A stretch of 28,779 nucleotides of DNA from Mortierella sp. BCC40632 (Eukaryota > Mortierellomycota > Mortierellomycetes > Mortierellales > Mortierellaceae), in the NCBI GenBank assembly GCA_011634665.1, contig WAEK01000051.1, forward strand, positions 1 through 28,779. The letters are read 5' to 3'. The position numbers and the translations under genes were made by a program. The notes under the pieces are model-generated. The model was not told the DNA's origin. It worked only from the letters and a program-made list of their open reading frames with translations, and did not search any database. This document shows, piece after piece, positions 19,546 through 28,186 of the stretch (positions are counted from its first letter, which is position 1; each line of letters begins with the position of its first letter).

Positions 19546-19955
19546 GTTCGAGTCAATCAAGCTGGCACTGGTAGCTGTCCACACGAGGAATAAACAGCTC
19601 GATCAAGAAAGAAAAAAAAAAGAAAAAGAAAGGGAAAGAAAGGATGGGATAGCACTGGCCAGAAGCCACGCGGATGTCTCTTGATCCTCCTCGTGCGAGT
19701 CTTGGCTTCTTGATCCCACGATCGTTGAAGTATTCTTGCAATGGTCCAAGGAGGGGAGAAGGTCGATAAACGTCGCGTTGCAGACGGGTCGCCAGGAGCA
19801 CTTCGATGGCATGGAACGAGCGGTCGGCAGCGCAAAGTCCATATGACTTAGGGTGGATGTCGCATGTCTGTCGTTGGGTAAGGGTCGCTCAACAAGGGGA
19901 GGGAGTAAACTTCTTCAAAGACGGCAGGCAGATGAAATACAAAGAAGGGGCATCC

Positions 19956-19977
19956 CCGAGCAAGGAAGCTTGCTCGG
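19956..19977 (-). other. Hairpin in X2 (copy of 7602-7623)
   Basis: 9-bp stem CCGAGCAAG/CTTGCTCGG with a 4-base loop, next to the minus-strand AATAAA of X2. Identical to the X1 hairpin. Confidence 0.6.
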
Positions 19978-20027
19978 TGTCTTTTATTTCACTATCTTCC
20001 GATATCGTAGTTGCTACATGACAGCGC

Positions 20028-20150
20028 GCCAAAGAGAGAGAGAGACAGAGAGAGAGAAAAAAAAAAAAAAAAAAAGAGAGAGGGGGAGAGGGAGAGGGAG
20101 TAAGAGTGATAGCGAGAGAGATTGTGTGTGCAATAGAGTGTGCGCAAGGG
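20028..20150. repeat. Right part of the GA-rich array
   Basis: GCCAAAGAGAGAGAG resumes the array broken by X2. It includes (GA)n, an A-run of about 19 bases at 20057-20075, then GGGGAGAGGGAGAGGG. No gene. Confidence 0.7.
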
Positions 20151-20535
20151 AATGAATCCACAAAAATCTGTTCTTCAAAGGAGGTGATGATAGTTCAGAT
20201 CAAAGAATGATGAAGAAAGGATGGTTGAGGATGAAGAAAAAGACAGATGTGACTGATGAAAAAATGAACAGATGTGACTGAGGAAGAAATGGACAGAGGA
20301 GTCTGATGGAGAAAAGTATAGATGATGCTGATGAAGCAAAGGAATGCTTAGGTACTGCAAGAAGCTTTTGGTCAGGTCATCGGGAGGCTCTCCAAAAAGA
20401 AAAAAAAAAAAAAAGTTGGCTGCGTTCCTGGGGTTTCTCTTGCACAGGAACCACTTCACTTGGGCTGCTGCCTTACGAAGTTCTTGGGGGAGGCCAGATT
20501 CTGAGAACTCTCTTCCTCAAGCTGTCAAGCCTTGC
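20151..20535. other. Unassigned sequence left of element D
   Basis: No gene I can support. 20195-20330 is rich in GATGA/GAAGA with a repeated CAGATGTGACTGA motif (near 20244 and 20270). An A-run sits at 20399-20414. A minus-strand segment (20420-20500) reads SESGLPQELRKAAAQVKWF before the A-run, and GEPPDDLTKSFLQYLSIP lies beyond it. This could be a scrap of coding sequence, but there is an upstream stop and nothing recognisable. Confidence 0.35.
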
Positions 20536-20590
20536 CTATTGTGGTGTAGTAAACGCGATTAGGTGTCTTCCGGTGGTGGCCCGTGGGGGC

Positions 20591-20625
20591 TATATAAGGA
20601 CCCCACCCCCCCCCCACTAAATAAA
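20591..20625 (+). promoter_or_regulatory. TATA box and polyadenylation signal of element D LTR
   Basis: TATATAAG (20591-20598) sits about 50 bases into the LTR and is followed by a C-run and AATAAA (20620-20625). Transcription should start about 25-30 bases after the TATA box, near or just after AATAAA. Confidence 0.65.
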
Positions 20626-20906
20626 GGGCAGCTTCTTTCTTCCGAATACATTTGCACTTCGCTTCCAGCGTGCTCTTTTTTTCAGGTACCAGCAAGTCTC
20701 CGAACTTCTACAGGAACCATGCTCCCCCTCCAAACTCTCTCATACTAAGGCCTATTTTCTCGCATATGTCCTGAACAGATCTCATCATACCTCTCCTCGA
20801 TTCCTCACCAGCGTGACGGCAGGAGATAGTTAACAGATCGAAGTAACGACTGCATTTTGGTACGTATGAGACTCGGTTTGGAGGTGATTGCATTCAAGAA
20901 AGGCTC

Positions 20907-20936
20907 CCAAACAATGGTCTATGGACCATCGTTTGG
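20907..20936 (+). other. Hairpin in element D LTR
   Basis: CCAAACAATGGTC and GACCATCGTTTGG pair over 13 bp with one mismatch around the loop TATG. It is kept unchanged in the 3' LTR at 27857-27886. Confidence 0.55.
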
Positions 20937-21239
20937 CTCATTGTCCTCCCGGCCACGATGCATGGACTTCACGGACCCATTCCAGTTTGATCCGCAAAGG
21001 ATTATGACCACAAGATCCCATTTGTTGATAGCCACTCCTATTCTATTGTTCTCTTATTAGTTAGAAAGAATACCAGACCTCCTTTCTTATTTCTGGGCAA
21101 CTTCCTTCGTCCTGAAGTTACCTTTTTTTCCTGTTCTCGTAAGTTAGTCCATCCTGCTTGCGTCTCTGAGGTCTATTATAGAGAAGAACAGATATTGATT
21201 AGAGTCATGATAATTTAGGCACTATTTTGCACAGAAAAC

Positions 21240-21255
21240 TGGTGGAGAACCTGGG
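21240..21255 (+). other. Candidate primer-binding site of element D
   Basis: TGGTGGAGAACCTGGG starts eight bases after the 5' LTR. TGG at this place is expected for pairing with a tRNA 3' CCA end. A tRNA ending GTTCTCCACCA would fit the first 11 bases. The tRNA is not identified. Confidence 0.4.
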
Positions 21256-21325
21256 CAATCGTGGATTGTCCAACATTAAAGCCAAGGATAAACAAACCAA
21301 GAATTTTTTTTTTTCTCTTTCGAAA

Positions 21326-22687
21326 ATGAGTCACCAGGAACCCCTGTAACCGAGCCAGAATTTCCGGAGTCGGAGTTGCTCTCAGTGTTGAAGCAGATTC
21401 GTGAAGCGCAAGAGCAAAACAATCGGAGAATGGATCGTTTTGAAGCGGACTTGAAATTATTGCGTATGCCCCTCTGCCTCTAACTTCCAGCAATGGAGAG
21501 AAAAGGGGCCAGATCAATCCGAGTCGGATGACGCCAGTGGAGATGATCATTCATCCATCGAACAAGTGGATACCAGGCGAGTTCGAGTGACCCCGGGTCC
21601 TGCTCCAGTAACAAGTTCTGTTACCGCCCCCTTACCGGTGCCGGAACGTGTTCCCCATCACGCCCCAGATGATCACTGAGGCCAACAAGCGGGTCTATCA
21701 TGGAAAGAAATTCGATCCCAAAGGTGAAAATGTAGGCGAGTGGGTGGAATATTTCAGAGCGTATCTCAGCTCGAATATCTGGGACCTGCCTCAGGAGACT
21801 AGAAATGTCATCGCGATGAGGATGCTCGGACAGGCCTTAGTCGGCACGACTGAGCAATATTGGTTCTCCGAAATCAGGAGGACCAAAACTGATTGCCAGG
21901 ATATCTTGGACGAACTCGAGGAGAGTTTCACGCCTGATCATATTCGGCAGAAACTGGGAACGATTGAGGATATTCGAGCATGCAAGCAGGAAGAGGATGA
22001 GATCACTAGAGTATATCTCATTCGTTTTGAGCGAGCCGTAGCCCGACATCGACGAGCCATGATGAAAAACGGCATACGGTCGACGATAAGCAACTGATCC
22101 AAGCGCTCTACGCAGGTATTCTGTCGAAAGAGATTGCCAAACATGTCAAGCGGACCAAGACGATCGATCAAGCTGTCGTTGAAGCACGAAAGGCGGCTCA
22201 AGCTGAAAGCCATTGGGCCTGTCTGCGCGACGATGAGAAAAGCGAGAAAGAAGGAAATGAGGGTTCCAGCTTTCCATCCAGCAAACCTCCCACCAGTCCT
22301 GCCAAGCCGGAGACGCCTGCGAAAGTGGGAGTCAAGGATAATGAACTGGATAGCCTGACTAAGGCTGTGAATGAGCTCCGCATCATGATCAGTAGACAGC
22401 AGCCGAATAATAATACTCCTCGAGCACCAGGAGCCGTTAGACCTCGTCAAAGGCGTCCATTGGAAGAGATCGAGTGTTTCAACTGTCGTCAGAAAGGTCA
22501 TTATTCTAATGATTGTCCTGAGCCATCCACGAAGAAGACAATGCTAGCGCGGATGGAATATCAGAACCAGATGGAGTATCCTGAGGCCGAGACGTTCATT
22601 GGCAGCGTGTTCTTAACCGAGGAGGACTTTCGCGAATTCACGTATGAGCAAGACAAACTCGAACAGGATTTTTACCAGGGATGGTGA
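21326..22687 (+). pseudogene. Element D Gag with CCHC zinc knuckle
   Basis: Begins ATGAGTCACCAGGAA at 21326, after a T-run leader. After five codons a CCCC run (21341-21344) breaks the frame. The next frame reads PEFPESELLSVLKQIREAQ, a likely coiled coil. The capsid part (21648-22075) contains RVYHGKKFDPKGENVGEWVE and IRACKQEEDEITRVYLIRFE. The last part (frame open to 22687) carries IECFNCRQKGHYSNDC, a CCHC knuckle at 22475-22516. Four frame changes are seen, mostly in runs. Gag would form the particle. The stop TGA at 22685-22687 overlaps the next ORF's ATG. Confidence 0.75.
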
Positions 22688-23262
22688 GCTATGGTCAGCC
22701 TCACTATCCCAATGGAAGTCGACCACCTGATATGTATAACTCCTTTGCAGCCATGAAACCAAACGCCGGACGCGTGCAAAGGCAACTCGAGACACGGCCT
22801 CCAACGAAGCGATTGTTCCCGATAACACCTACGCCTCTCAGGTCAAACCAAGTATCACGACTAGCGAGGGCTACCAGTGCAAAATCTGTACCGATACAAG
22901 GTTCGCGCCCCTTGTCCGATCCACTACGGAGCCTCGAAGGAGCTGACAAGACATTGACCGAAATCATGGCTCAGCCTGCTTCAGCCGACCCGGCAACAGT
23001 GGACAGAGTCCTGAGAAGGTCTTACGGCGACAGCGATGCTGAAATGGGATCTTCGGATGAACGCGTAGCTCCTCCCAAACGAAACATTGTGTCAGTTGAG
23101 ATCCCGAAGACCCGACTTGCAGACCAACGCAGAAGCCCGAGACTGACAAAGAAAGTAACGGGTCAGCCAACGCCAGGAAAAATAAATGAGAAGGCTAAGC
23201 CAAAGTCAAGTAAGAGGCAAAAGCCCCTGAGAATCCCTGTCGATGGGCGCGCGGAACGGTGA
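22681..23262 (+). CDS. Element D ORF between Gag and protease (193 aa, basic, low complexity)
   Basis: Starts at ATG 22681, overlapping the Gag stop as ATGGTGA, in the -1 frame relative to Gag. It begins MVSYGQPHYPNGSRPPDMYN and is rich in Pro, Arg, Lys and Ser; the C-terminus (KINEKAKPKSSKRQKPLRI) is strongly basic. No known domain is recognised. It may be a nucleic-acid-binding spacer between Gag and protease. One extra T in the TTTTT run at about 22670 would fuse it to Gag, so a separate start, a programmed shift and a sequence error all remain possible. Confidence 0.55.
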   Translation: MVSYGQPHYPNGSRPPDMYNSFAAMKPNAGRVQRQLETRPPTKRLFPITPTPLRSNQVSRLARATSAKSVPIQGSRPLSDPLRSLEGADKTLTEIMAQPASADPATVDRVLRRSYGDSDAEMGSSDERVAPPKRNIVSVEIPKTRLADQRRSPRLTKKVTGQPTPGKINEKAKPKSSKRQKPLRIPVDGRAER

Positions 23263-23334
23263 CAATAAGGAGAACAAGACCAAAGACAAGACAGACCTCA
23301 AAAAAAGATCCGATCCCTGCCTGCGCCGATCAGG

Positions 23335-23757
23335 ATGACCCTAGGGCGCACCCCCTTCAGTATCGAGGAATGTTTGAAGACAACAATGGTGGAAAAGCTG
23401 TCTATAGCCGACCTCATTGGAATCAGTCCTCATATCCGAAGGATGCTGGGGCAAGCTCTGAAGACAGTACCGCAAGAGAAGAGGACGTATCTGTTGAGAC
23501 AACATCCCTCACTCCATCTGACCCTGGAGGAAAAGGATTATCATACGTTTCTACTCAAGAGCGAGGTGTCTGATTTTAGCACACACTGCTTTCCTGCTAC
23601 GGTGTTGAACGAACCAGTCAAACCACTGTTGGATGGCGGATCGTGCGTGAATGTGATCAGCCGCAAGTTTTTGGAAAAAGACGGGTATCGCGAATGCTTC
23701 CTCCCACTCCTCCATTGCGATAAAAGGGATCAATGGCAGGGCCGCGGTGAACGGTGA
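23335..23757 (+). pseudogene. Element D retropepsin-like protease, N-terminal part
   Basis: Reads TPFSIEECLKTTMVEKLSIA, then THCFPATVLNEPVKPLLDGG and SCVNVISRKFLEKDGY. The active site is D-G-G (Asp codon 23632-23634), not D-S/T-G. The frame joins the upstream basic ORF if the A7 run at 23300-23306 is one base wrong. It ends at 23757 in a shifted frame; the second protease motif (PPFDILLGK, near 23828-23854) lies in another frame. The 100 residues before the active site match nothing I can name. Confidence 0.65.
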
Positions 23758-24452
23758 AGTTCCAGAAGTACCACTCAATATCGAAGGGCTGTTGATACCT
23801 ATTGGATGTGTTATCATGGATGATCCACCATTTGACATACTGTTAGGGAAGGGCATTCATGGAGAAGATGCGTGGTACTACCGAGTGGTCCACGGGGAAA
23901 TATGTCTTCCATCTGCATAACCGTCGCATTGAAGTGGATGCGGTGAATGGCACCTCACCTTTAGTTCTGAAAGCCGGTGATCCTCCTCGGGAGGAAATCG
24001 AGACGGATACTACGGAGGAGGACAGTGGATCAAGTGGTTACGAATACTCTGACCACTCTTTCAGAGTCTGGGGAGGAAACGGACGAGACGGAGGGATCGA
24101 AGACGAAGAGGAGGATCCGCAAGTACTGTTGATTAAGGCTATGCAGGATCCCGACCAGAGTGATATGGAGATCATTGACATGCACGAGTTGATCCAGGAC
24201 GATATAAGGGGAGACATTGCGTCGGTATTCCTTCTGGTTAGGGTCCCAGCAGCTCCCGAAATGAAGGAAGTGTTGATATCGGAGAGGACTATCAAGACGC
24301 CTGCAGATTTCCAGCCAAATTTTGTAAGCAACCAATATGGCTTCTGCCTGGAAGCTCCCAGGTGTCGAGACATTCTGTCCGATACCCCTGTCCGATTGTT
24401 GCCAGGACTAGAAGATCGTAATGTGTGTTCGTTGGAGATCTGCCCGAGGTGA
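23758..24452 (+). pseudogene. Element D protease C-terminus and acidic linker to RT
   Basis: Protease strand PPFDILLGK is followed by a frame change at a GGG run (23851-23853). The 23859-24452 frame then opens with RGTTEWSTGKYVFHLHNRRI. It contains a strongly acidic stretch (EEIETDTTEEDSGSSGYEY and later IEDEEEDPQ), and ends before RT. A linker of about 150 residues between protease and RT is longer than in elements B and C. Function unknown. Confidence 0.55.
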
Positions 24453-25316
24453 ATGAGAGGATTGACGAGATCACCAGCATCTTCGAACGACACAAAGAAT
24501 GCTTCCCGCTCCCAGGAGAGATGTCCCGTACGTTGGACATCAGCAAACTACAGGCTCCAGCCGAATTCCAGGTCGATGCAAGTGTTCCCCTGCCAAGAGC
24601 CTACACGAGGAAGTATTCACCCGAGCAAATCAAAGTGCTGGACGACTACGTCGACATGATGGTTCAAGCAGGGAAGATGCAGAAGTCCAGTAGCCCAGTG
24701 TCATGTAATCCATTGTTGGTCAGCAAGAAGGATGGGTCATATCGGGTGTGTGTCAATTTCATCCCAGTGAACAAAATGATCCAGCAAATGGCGTGGCCCA
24801 TCCCGGACCCTATGACGGAGATCTACCGGTTGCAAGGATGTGAGTGGATCTCATTCTGGGATTGCAAGGACGGATATCTCCAGTCTCCTATTGCCGAGAA
24901 ATGCCGATATTTGACAGCAGTGGCCTTCCCGAGAGGGCTATGGGGAGTATACTGTACTGCCCATGGGCTTGGCCGACTCGATGCAGTGGTACATCCGGCA
25001 CATGTATGAGGTGTTCGATGTGCCCATTCTCAGGGATCGTCTGGCTTCATTTGTCGATGATATGGGGCTGGGAGCTGAGAAGATCCAACATCACATCGAT
25101 CAATTGAAGGTGGCGCTCGCTCGGATGGATGAGTTTAATGGATCGTTCTCAGGCGCGAAGTCCGGTTTCTTGGTGAAGCAACGGGAATTCCTGGGGCGCA
25201 TCGTTAGCGGGAGCAGTATCAGCGCGGACCCGAAGAAGTTGAAAAAATCCAATTTTGGCCGACTCCCACAAATGTCAAGGAGCTCCGTGGCTTCATTGGG
25301 TTCGTGTTGTTTATGA
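24425..25316 (+). pseudogene. Element D reverse transcriptase (divergent motifs)
   Basis: Fingers: CNPLLVSKKDGSYRVCVNF and PVNKMIQQMAWPIPDP. Motif A: ISFWDCKDGYLQSPIAEKCR. Motif B, after a frame change near 24960: MGLADSMQWYIRHMYEVF, where most Gypsy RTs read FGL-x-NAP-x-x-F. Motif C: LASFVDDMGLGAEK, with the aspartate pair at 25056-25061. Thumb: REFLGRIVSGSSISADPKKL. The catalytic aspartates are all present. The order and spacing are those of a Gypsy RT, but these sequences are far from those of B and C, so D represents a distinct lineage. Confidence 0.8.
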
Positions 25317-26050
25317 GCGATTTCATATCGTGGCTGGCGGGATGGGCTTCACCGTTGTTCGAACTGTATCGTTATGACAAGAAGCCGGCCCAATTCATCA
25401 AGGCGTGGAAAGAAGACAAGCAATATGAGGAGGCCTTCGTGAATGTCCAGCAAGCCTTATTGGGTTCTCCAATCCTGATAATGATCGATCATAAACGGCC
25501 CGTCATCATATCGGCGGACACCTCGGACAAGGTCACCGGATATGTGATGGCGCATGCTGCAGAAATCGAAGACGACAAGAACATCACTATCCAGACCAGG
25601 TACAGGCCTATCTTGTTTGGAAGTCGGAAGTTGTCGGGGCCGGAGACAAGATACTTCGCCTCAGAGCGAGAACTACTTGGGCTGACCTATTGCCTGAAGA
25701 AGAATGAACATCTTCTGTTAGGAAAAAGGGTCCATGTGTTCATCGACCATCGAGCGATATTGTACCTGCATAACCTCCAACATCAAAACAACAGACTTAC
25801 TCGATGGAGTTCATTCATCGCGGAGTTCAACGTTATTATACACCATCGGCCTGGCAAGGACATGAAGGATTCCGACCCATTGTCGAGAGTCAGAATGCAG
25901 CTCATTGAAGGGATGGAAGACCGCGGCCTAGACGATGAGATCGACAATATTGAGGACAGTAAGGCCTTGAATAGGGAAGATCCTACTGCTGACCGGAGGA
26001 CAAGAACCATTCGATTCTATCGTGGAATATCTCTCAGGAAGCAAACTTGA
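25304..26050 (+). CDS. Element D RNase H region
   Basis: A 248-codon open segment. It starts with the connection region (FISWLAGWASPLFELYRYDK), then FVNVQQALLGSPILIMIDH. RNase H landmarks: VIISADTSDKVTGYVM (Asp), YFASERELLGLTYCLKKNE (Glu), VHVFIDHRAILYLHN (Asp) and PGKDMKDSDPLSRV (final Asp). This matches the Gypsy pattern. It overlaps the integrase segment in another frame from 26022, with a one-base shift between them. Confidence 0.82.
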   Translation: MLFMSDFISWLAGWASPLFELYRYDKKPAQFIKAWKEDKQYEEAFVNVQQALLGSPILIMIDHKRPVIISADTSDKVTGYVMAHAAEIEDDKNITIQTRYRPILFGSRKLSGPETRYFASERELLGLTYCLKKNEHLLLGKRVHVFIDHRAILYLHNLQHQNNRLTRWSSFIAEFNVIIHHRPGKDMKDSDPLSRVRMQLIEGMEDRGLDDEIDNIEDSKALNREDPTADRRTRTIRFYRGISLRKQT

Positions 26051-27256
26051 ACACCTTAGCGAGGCCAAACGGAAAGGCATCCTACGCCGGGCGACTGGTT
26101 ACTTCCTGATGGGAGGAAAGCTCTGGAAAAGGTTCTCCGGGGGAAGGTCCAAGCAGTACGTGCCTCCTGCCGAAGTGAAACAAGTCCTGGAACGGTGCCA
26201 TGGGTCATCAGTCGTAGGCCACCTAGGAATCCAGGGTACCTTCCAACTTGTGAACTTGTCATATTTCTGGCCAGGACAGTACGCCGATATCAAAAAAGAT
26301 GGTAGAGGTGTGCGATACATGTCAGCGGTTCCAAAGAAAAAGAGTCTACCCGATATCAGTTGCATCGGATTCCTCCACCGCCAACCATCTTCAACACTGT
26401 TGGGCTCGACACAGTTGGTCCTTTGCCAGAGTCTAACGGAAAGCGCCATATCCTGAACATCATTTGTTATCTGTCGGGATGGATTGAATCGGTAGCAATG
26501 GCAAACTTGGAAGGAAAGACTGTGCGGAGAGCATTCCAGCGAAATTGGACAGCGCGATATGGGCCCCAGAGACCATCATCACCGACAATGGGTCCTCTCT
26601 GTGCGCGGGGAGTTTTTCCGGGTCTACTGTAATAAGCTCAAGATCAACGTCGTCACAGCCTCAGCCTACCATCCGCAAACTAATGGAAAAGTGGAGAATT
26701 ACAACAAATTCATGACCAGACAGTTAGCTCGGTGTTTATCCGAGAGACTTAGTCCAGTGGATCAGTGGAGTGAGCACCTCGATCGGGTTACCTGGACGTG
26801 GAGAATACACCAACCTCCTGTTGGGGAGCTTCGCCATATGAACTTGTCTTTGGTCAAGCGCCGGCGCTCACCCTGGGGAATGATCGACAACGGACCTTGT
26901 TGGACGAAGAGGATGTAGACCAGATGGACCAGGACCGACGGGCATATCTCAGTGCTCTGCGTGAGAGGGTCCGTAGTCGAGTAATCAGACACCATGAGCT
27001 CCTCGAATTGTACGATGAAAGCCGGGAACCGACCAAGTTTGAAGTGGGCCAGCCGGTTCTATTGTTTGATCACAAGCGAGCACAAGATAAATCAGGGAAG
27101 TTAGAAGCCAAATGGAAAGGACCTTTTTGGATTCAAGCATGTCTGGCTGGCAATGCGTACCGAATAGGTTTTGTCAAGGAGGGTAAAGTTGTACCTTATC
27201 GAAATGGGCGATCAGTTAACCACCGCAGTCTTACGCGATTTAAGATCGACGATTAG
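26022..27256 (+). pseudogene. Element D integrase
   Basis: Zinc domain: CHGSSVVGHLGIQGTFQLVN, then VEVCDTCQRFQRKR in the frame reached if the A6 run at 26292-26297 loses one base. DDE core: first Asp in TVGLDTVGPLPES, second Asp in IITDNGSSLC (26575-26600), Glu in YHPQTNGKVENYN. C-terminal part (26798-27256): TPTSCWGASPYELVFGQAP, KFEVGQPVLLFDH, WKGPFWIQACLAGNAYRIG, ending at TAG 27254-27256. The G-P-F motif is present, but no chromodomain follows. At least four one-base shifts occur. All catalytic residues survive. Confidence 0.82.
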
Positions 27257-27490
27257 ATTGGAGAAAAAGAAAGAGATGAAGAGACTGGAAAAAGAAAGAG
27301 ATGAAAGAGACTGGAGAAGGGGAAGAGAGGAAAGATGAGGAGAGGAAGAGACAATGAGTGAAATGGACGCGTCACAAAAAAAAAAAAAAAAATAGCATAG
27401 GACGGTTCAGATTAGATAGGTAGAGGCATTCACTTGGCAGCAGGCGATAGACGGTGTGTGTATCGAAAGGCACGCGGGATCTCGATGCTG
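27257..27490 (+). other. Element D 3' untranslated region with purine-rich repeats
   Basis: No ORF. 27259-27355 is nearly all purine and holds two copies of GAAAGAGATGAA(A)GAGACTGGA about 28 bases apart. An A17 run lies at 27376-27392. The usual polypurine tract directly before the 3' LTR is not obvious: the preceding bases are GATCTCGATGCTG. Confidence 0.55.
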
Positions 27491-28182
27491 TGTGGTGTAG
27501 TAAACGCGATTAGGTGTCTTCCGGTGGTGGCCCGTGGGGCTATATAAGGACCCCACCCCCCACTAAATAAAAGGGCAGCTTCTTTCTTCCGAATACATTT
27601 GCACTTCGCTTCCAGCGTGCTCTTTTTTCAGGTACCAGCAAGTCTCCGAACTTCTACAGGAACCATGCTCCCCCCTCCAAACTCTCTCATACTAAGGCCT
27701 ATTTTCTCGCATATGTCCTGAACAGATCTCATCATACCTCTCCTCGATTCCTCACCAGCGTGACGGCAGGAGATAGTTAACAGAATCGAAGTAACGACTG
27801 CATTTTGGTACGTATGAGACTCGGTTTTGGAGGTGATTGCATTCAAGAAAGGCTCCCCAAACAATGGTCTATGGACCATCGTTTGGCTCATTATCCTCCC
27901 GGCCACGATGCATGGACTTCACGGACCCATTCCAGTTTGATCCGCAAAGGATTATGACCACAAGATCCCATTTGTTGATAGCCACTCTATTCTATTGTTC
28001 TCTTATTAGTTAGAAAAGAATACCAGACCTCCTTTCTTATTTCTGGGCAGCTTCCTTCGTCCTGAAGTTACCTTTTTTTTCCTGTTCTCGTAAGTTAGTC
28101 CATCCTGCTTGCGTCTCTGAGGTCTATTATAGAGAAGAACAGATATTGATTAGAGTCATGATAATTTAGGCACTATTTTGCA
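27491..28182 (+). repeat. 3' LTR of element D
   Basis: 692 bp, matching 20540-21231. TATATAAG at 27541-27548, AATAAA at 27566-27571, hairpin at 27857-27886. It ends TTTTGCA and is followed by the CTAT duplication. The 92-codon minus-strand ORF here is a shadow. Confidence 0.92.
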
Positions 28183-28186
28183 CTAT

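Larger units (their letters stand above)
11345..20023 (-). mobile_element. X2: second copy of X, inverted and split by Y and element C
   Basis: Reverse-complement copy of X1 in three pieces: 11345-11755, 12470-12483 and 19551-20023. The summed length is 898 bp, against 899 for X1. GCGC flanks it at 11341-11344 and 20024-20027. The pieces are separated by Y (ATGG duplication) and element C (GTTCG duplication). In a 200-bp comparison (11560-11757 against 8042-8240) the copies differ by about five one-base homopolymer changes and no substitution, so the copies are recent or the differences are sequence errors. Confidence 0.8.
20540..21231 (+). repeat. 5' LTR of element D
   Basis: 692 bp. Starts TGTGGTGTAG and ends TTTTGCA. 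TATATAAG at 20591-20598 and AATAAA at 20620-20625 are 21 bases apart. A strong hairpin (13-bp stem with one mismatch) lies at 20907-20936. Repeated at 27491-28182. Confidence 0.92.
20540..28182 (+). mobile_element. Element D: divergent Ty3/Gypsy retrotransposon without chromodomain
   Basis: Plus-strand element of 7643 bp with two 692-bp LTRs and a CTAT duplication (20536-20539 and 28183-28186). Order: LTR, primer site candidate, Gag with zinc knuckle, a basic 193-codon ORF, protease, acidic linker, RT, RNase H, integrase, purine-rich 3' region, LTR. Integrase after RNase H places it with Ty3/Gypsy. RT motifs are unusual, and no chromodomain follows integrase. The LTRs differ by roughly two substitutions and about ten one-base run-length changes. 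Coding frames are broken the same way. Confidence 0.88.

Noticed and set aside
20420..20530. Possible host exon on the minus strand (SESGLPQELRKAAAQVKWF)
   Set aside because: An upstream stop, an A-run across it and no recognisable family; listed only as unassigned sequence.
7556..28182. Repeat-induced point mutation
   Set aside because: Repeats over 500 bp (D LTRs, X copies) are nearly free of C-to-T changes, so RIP is not evident here.
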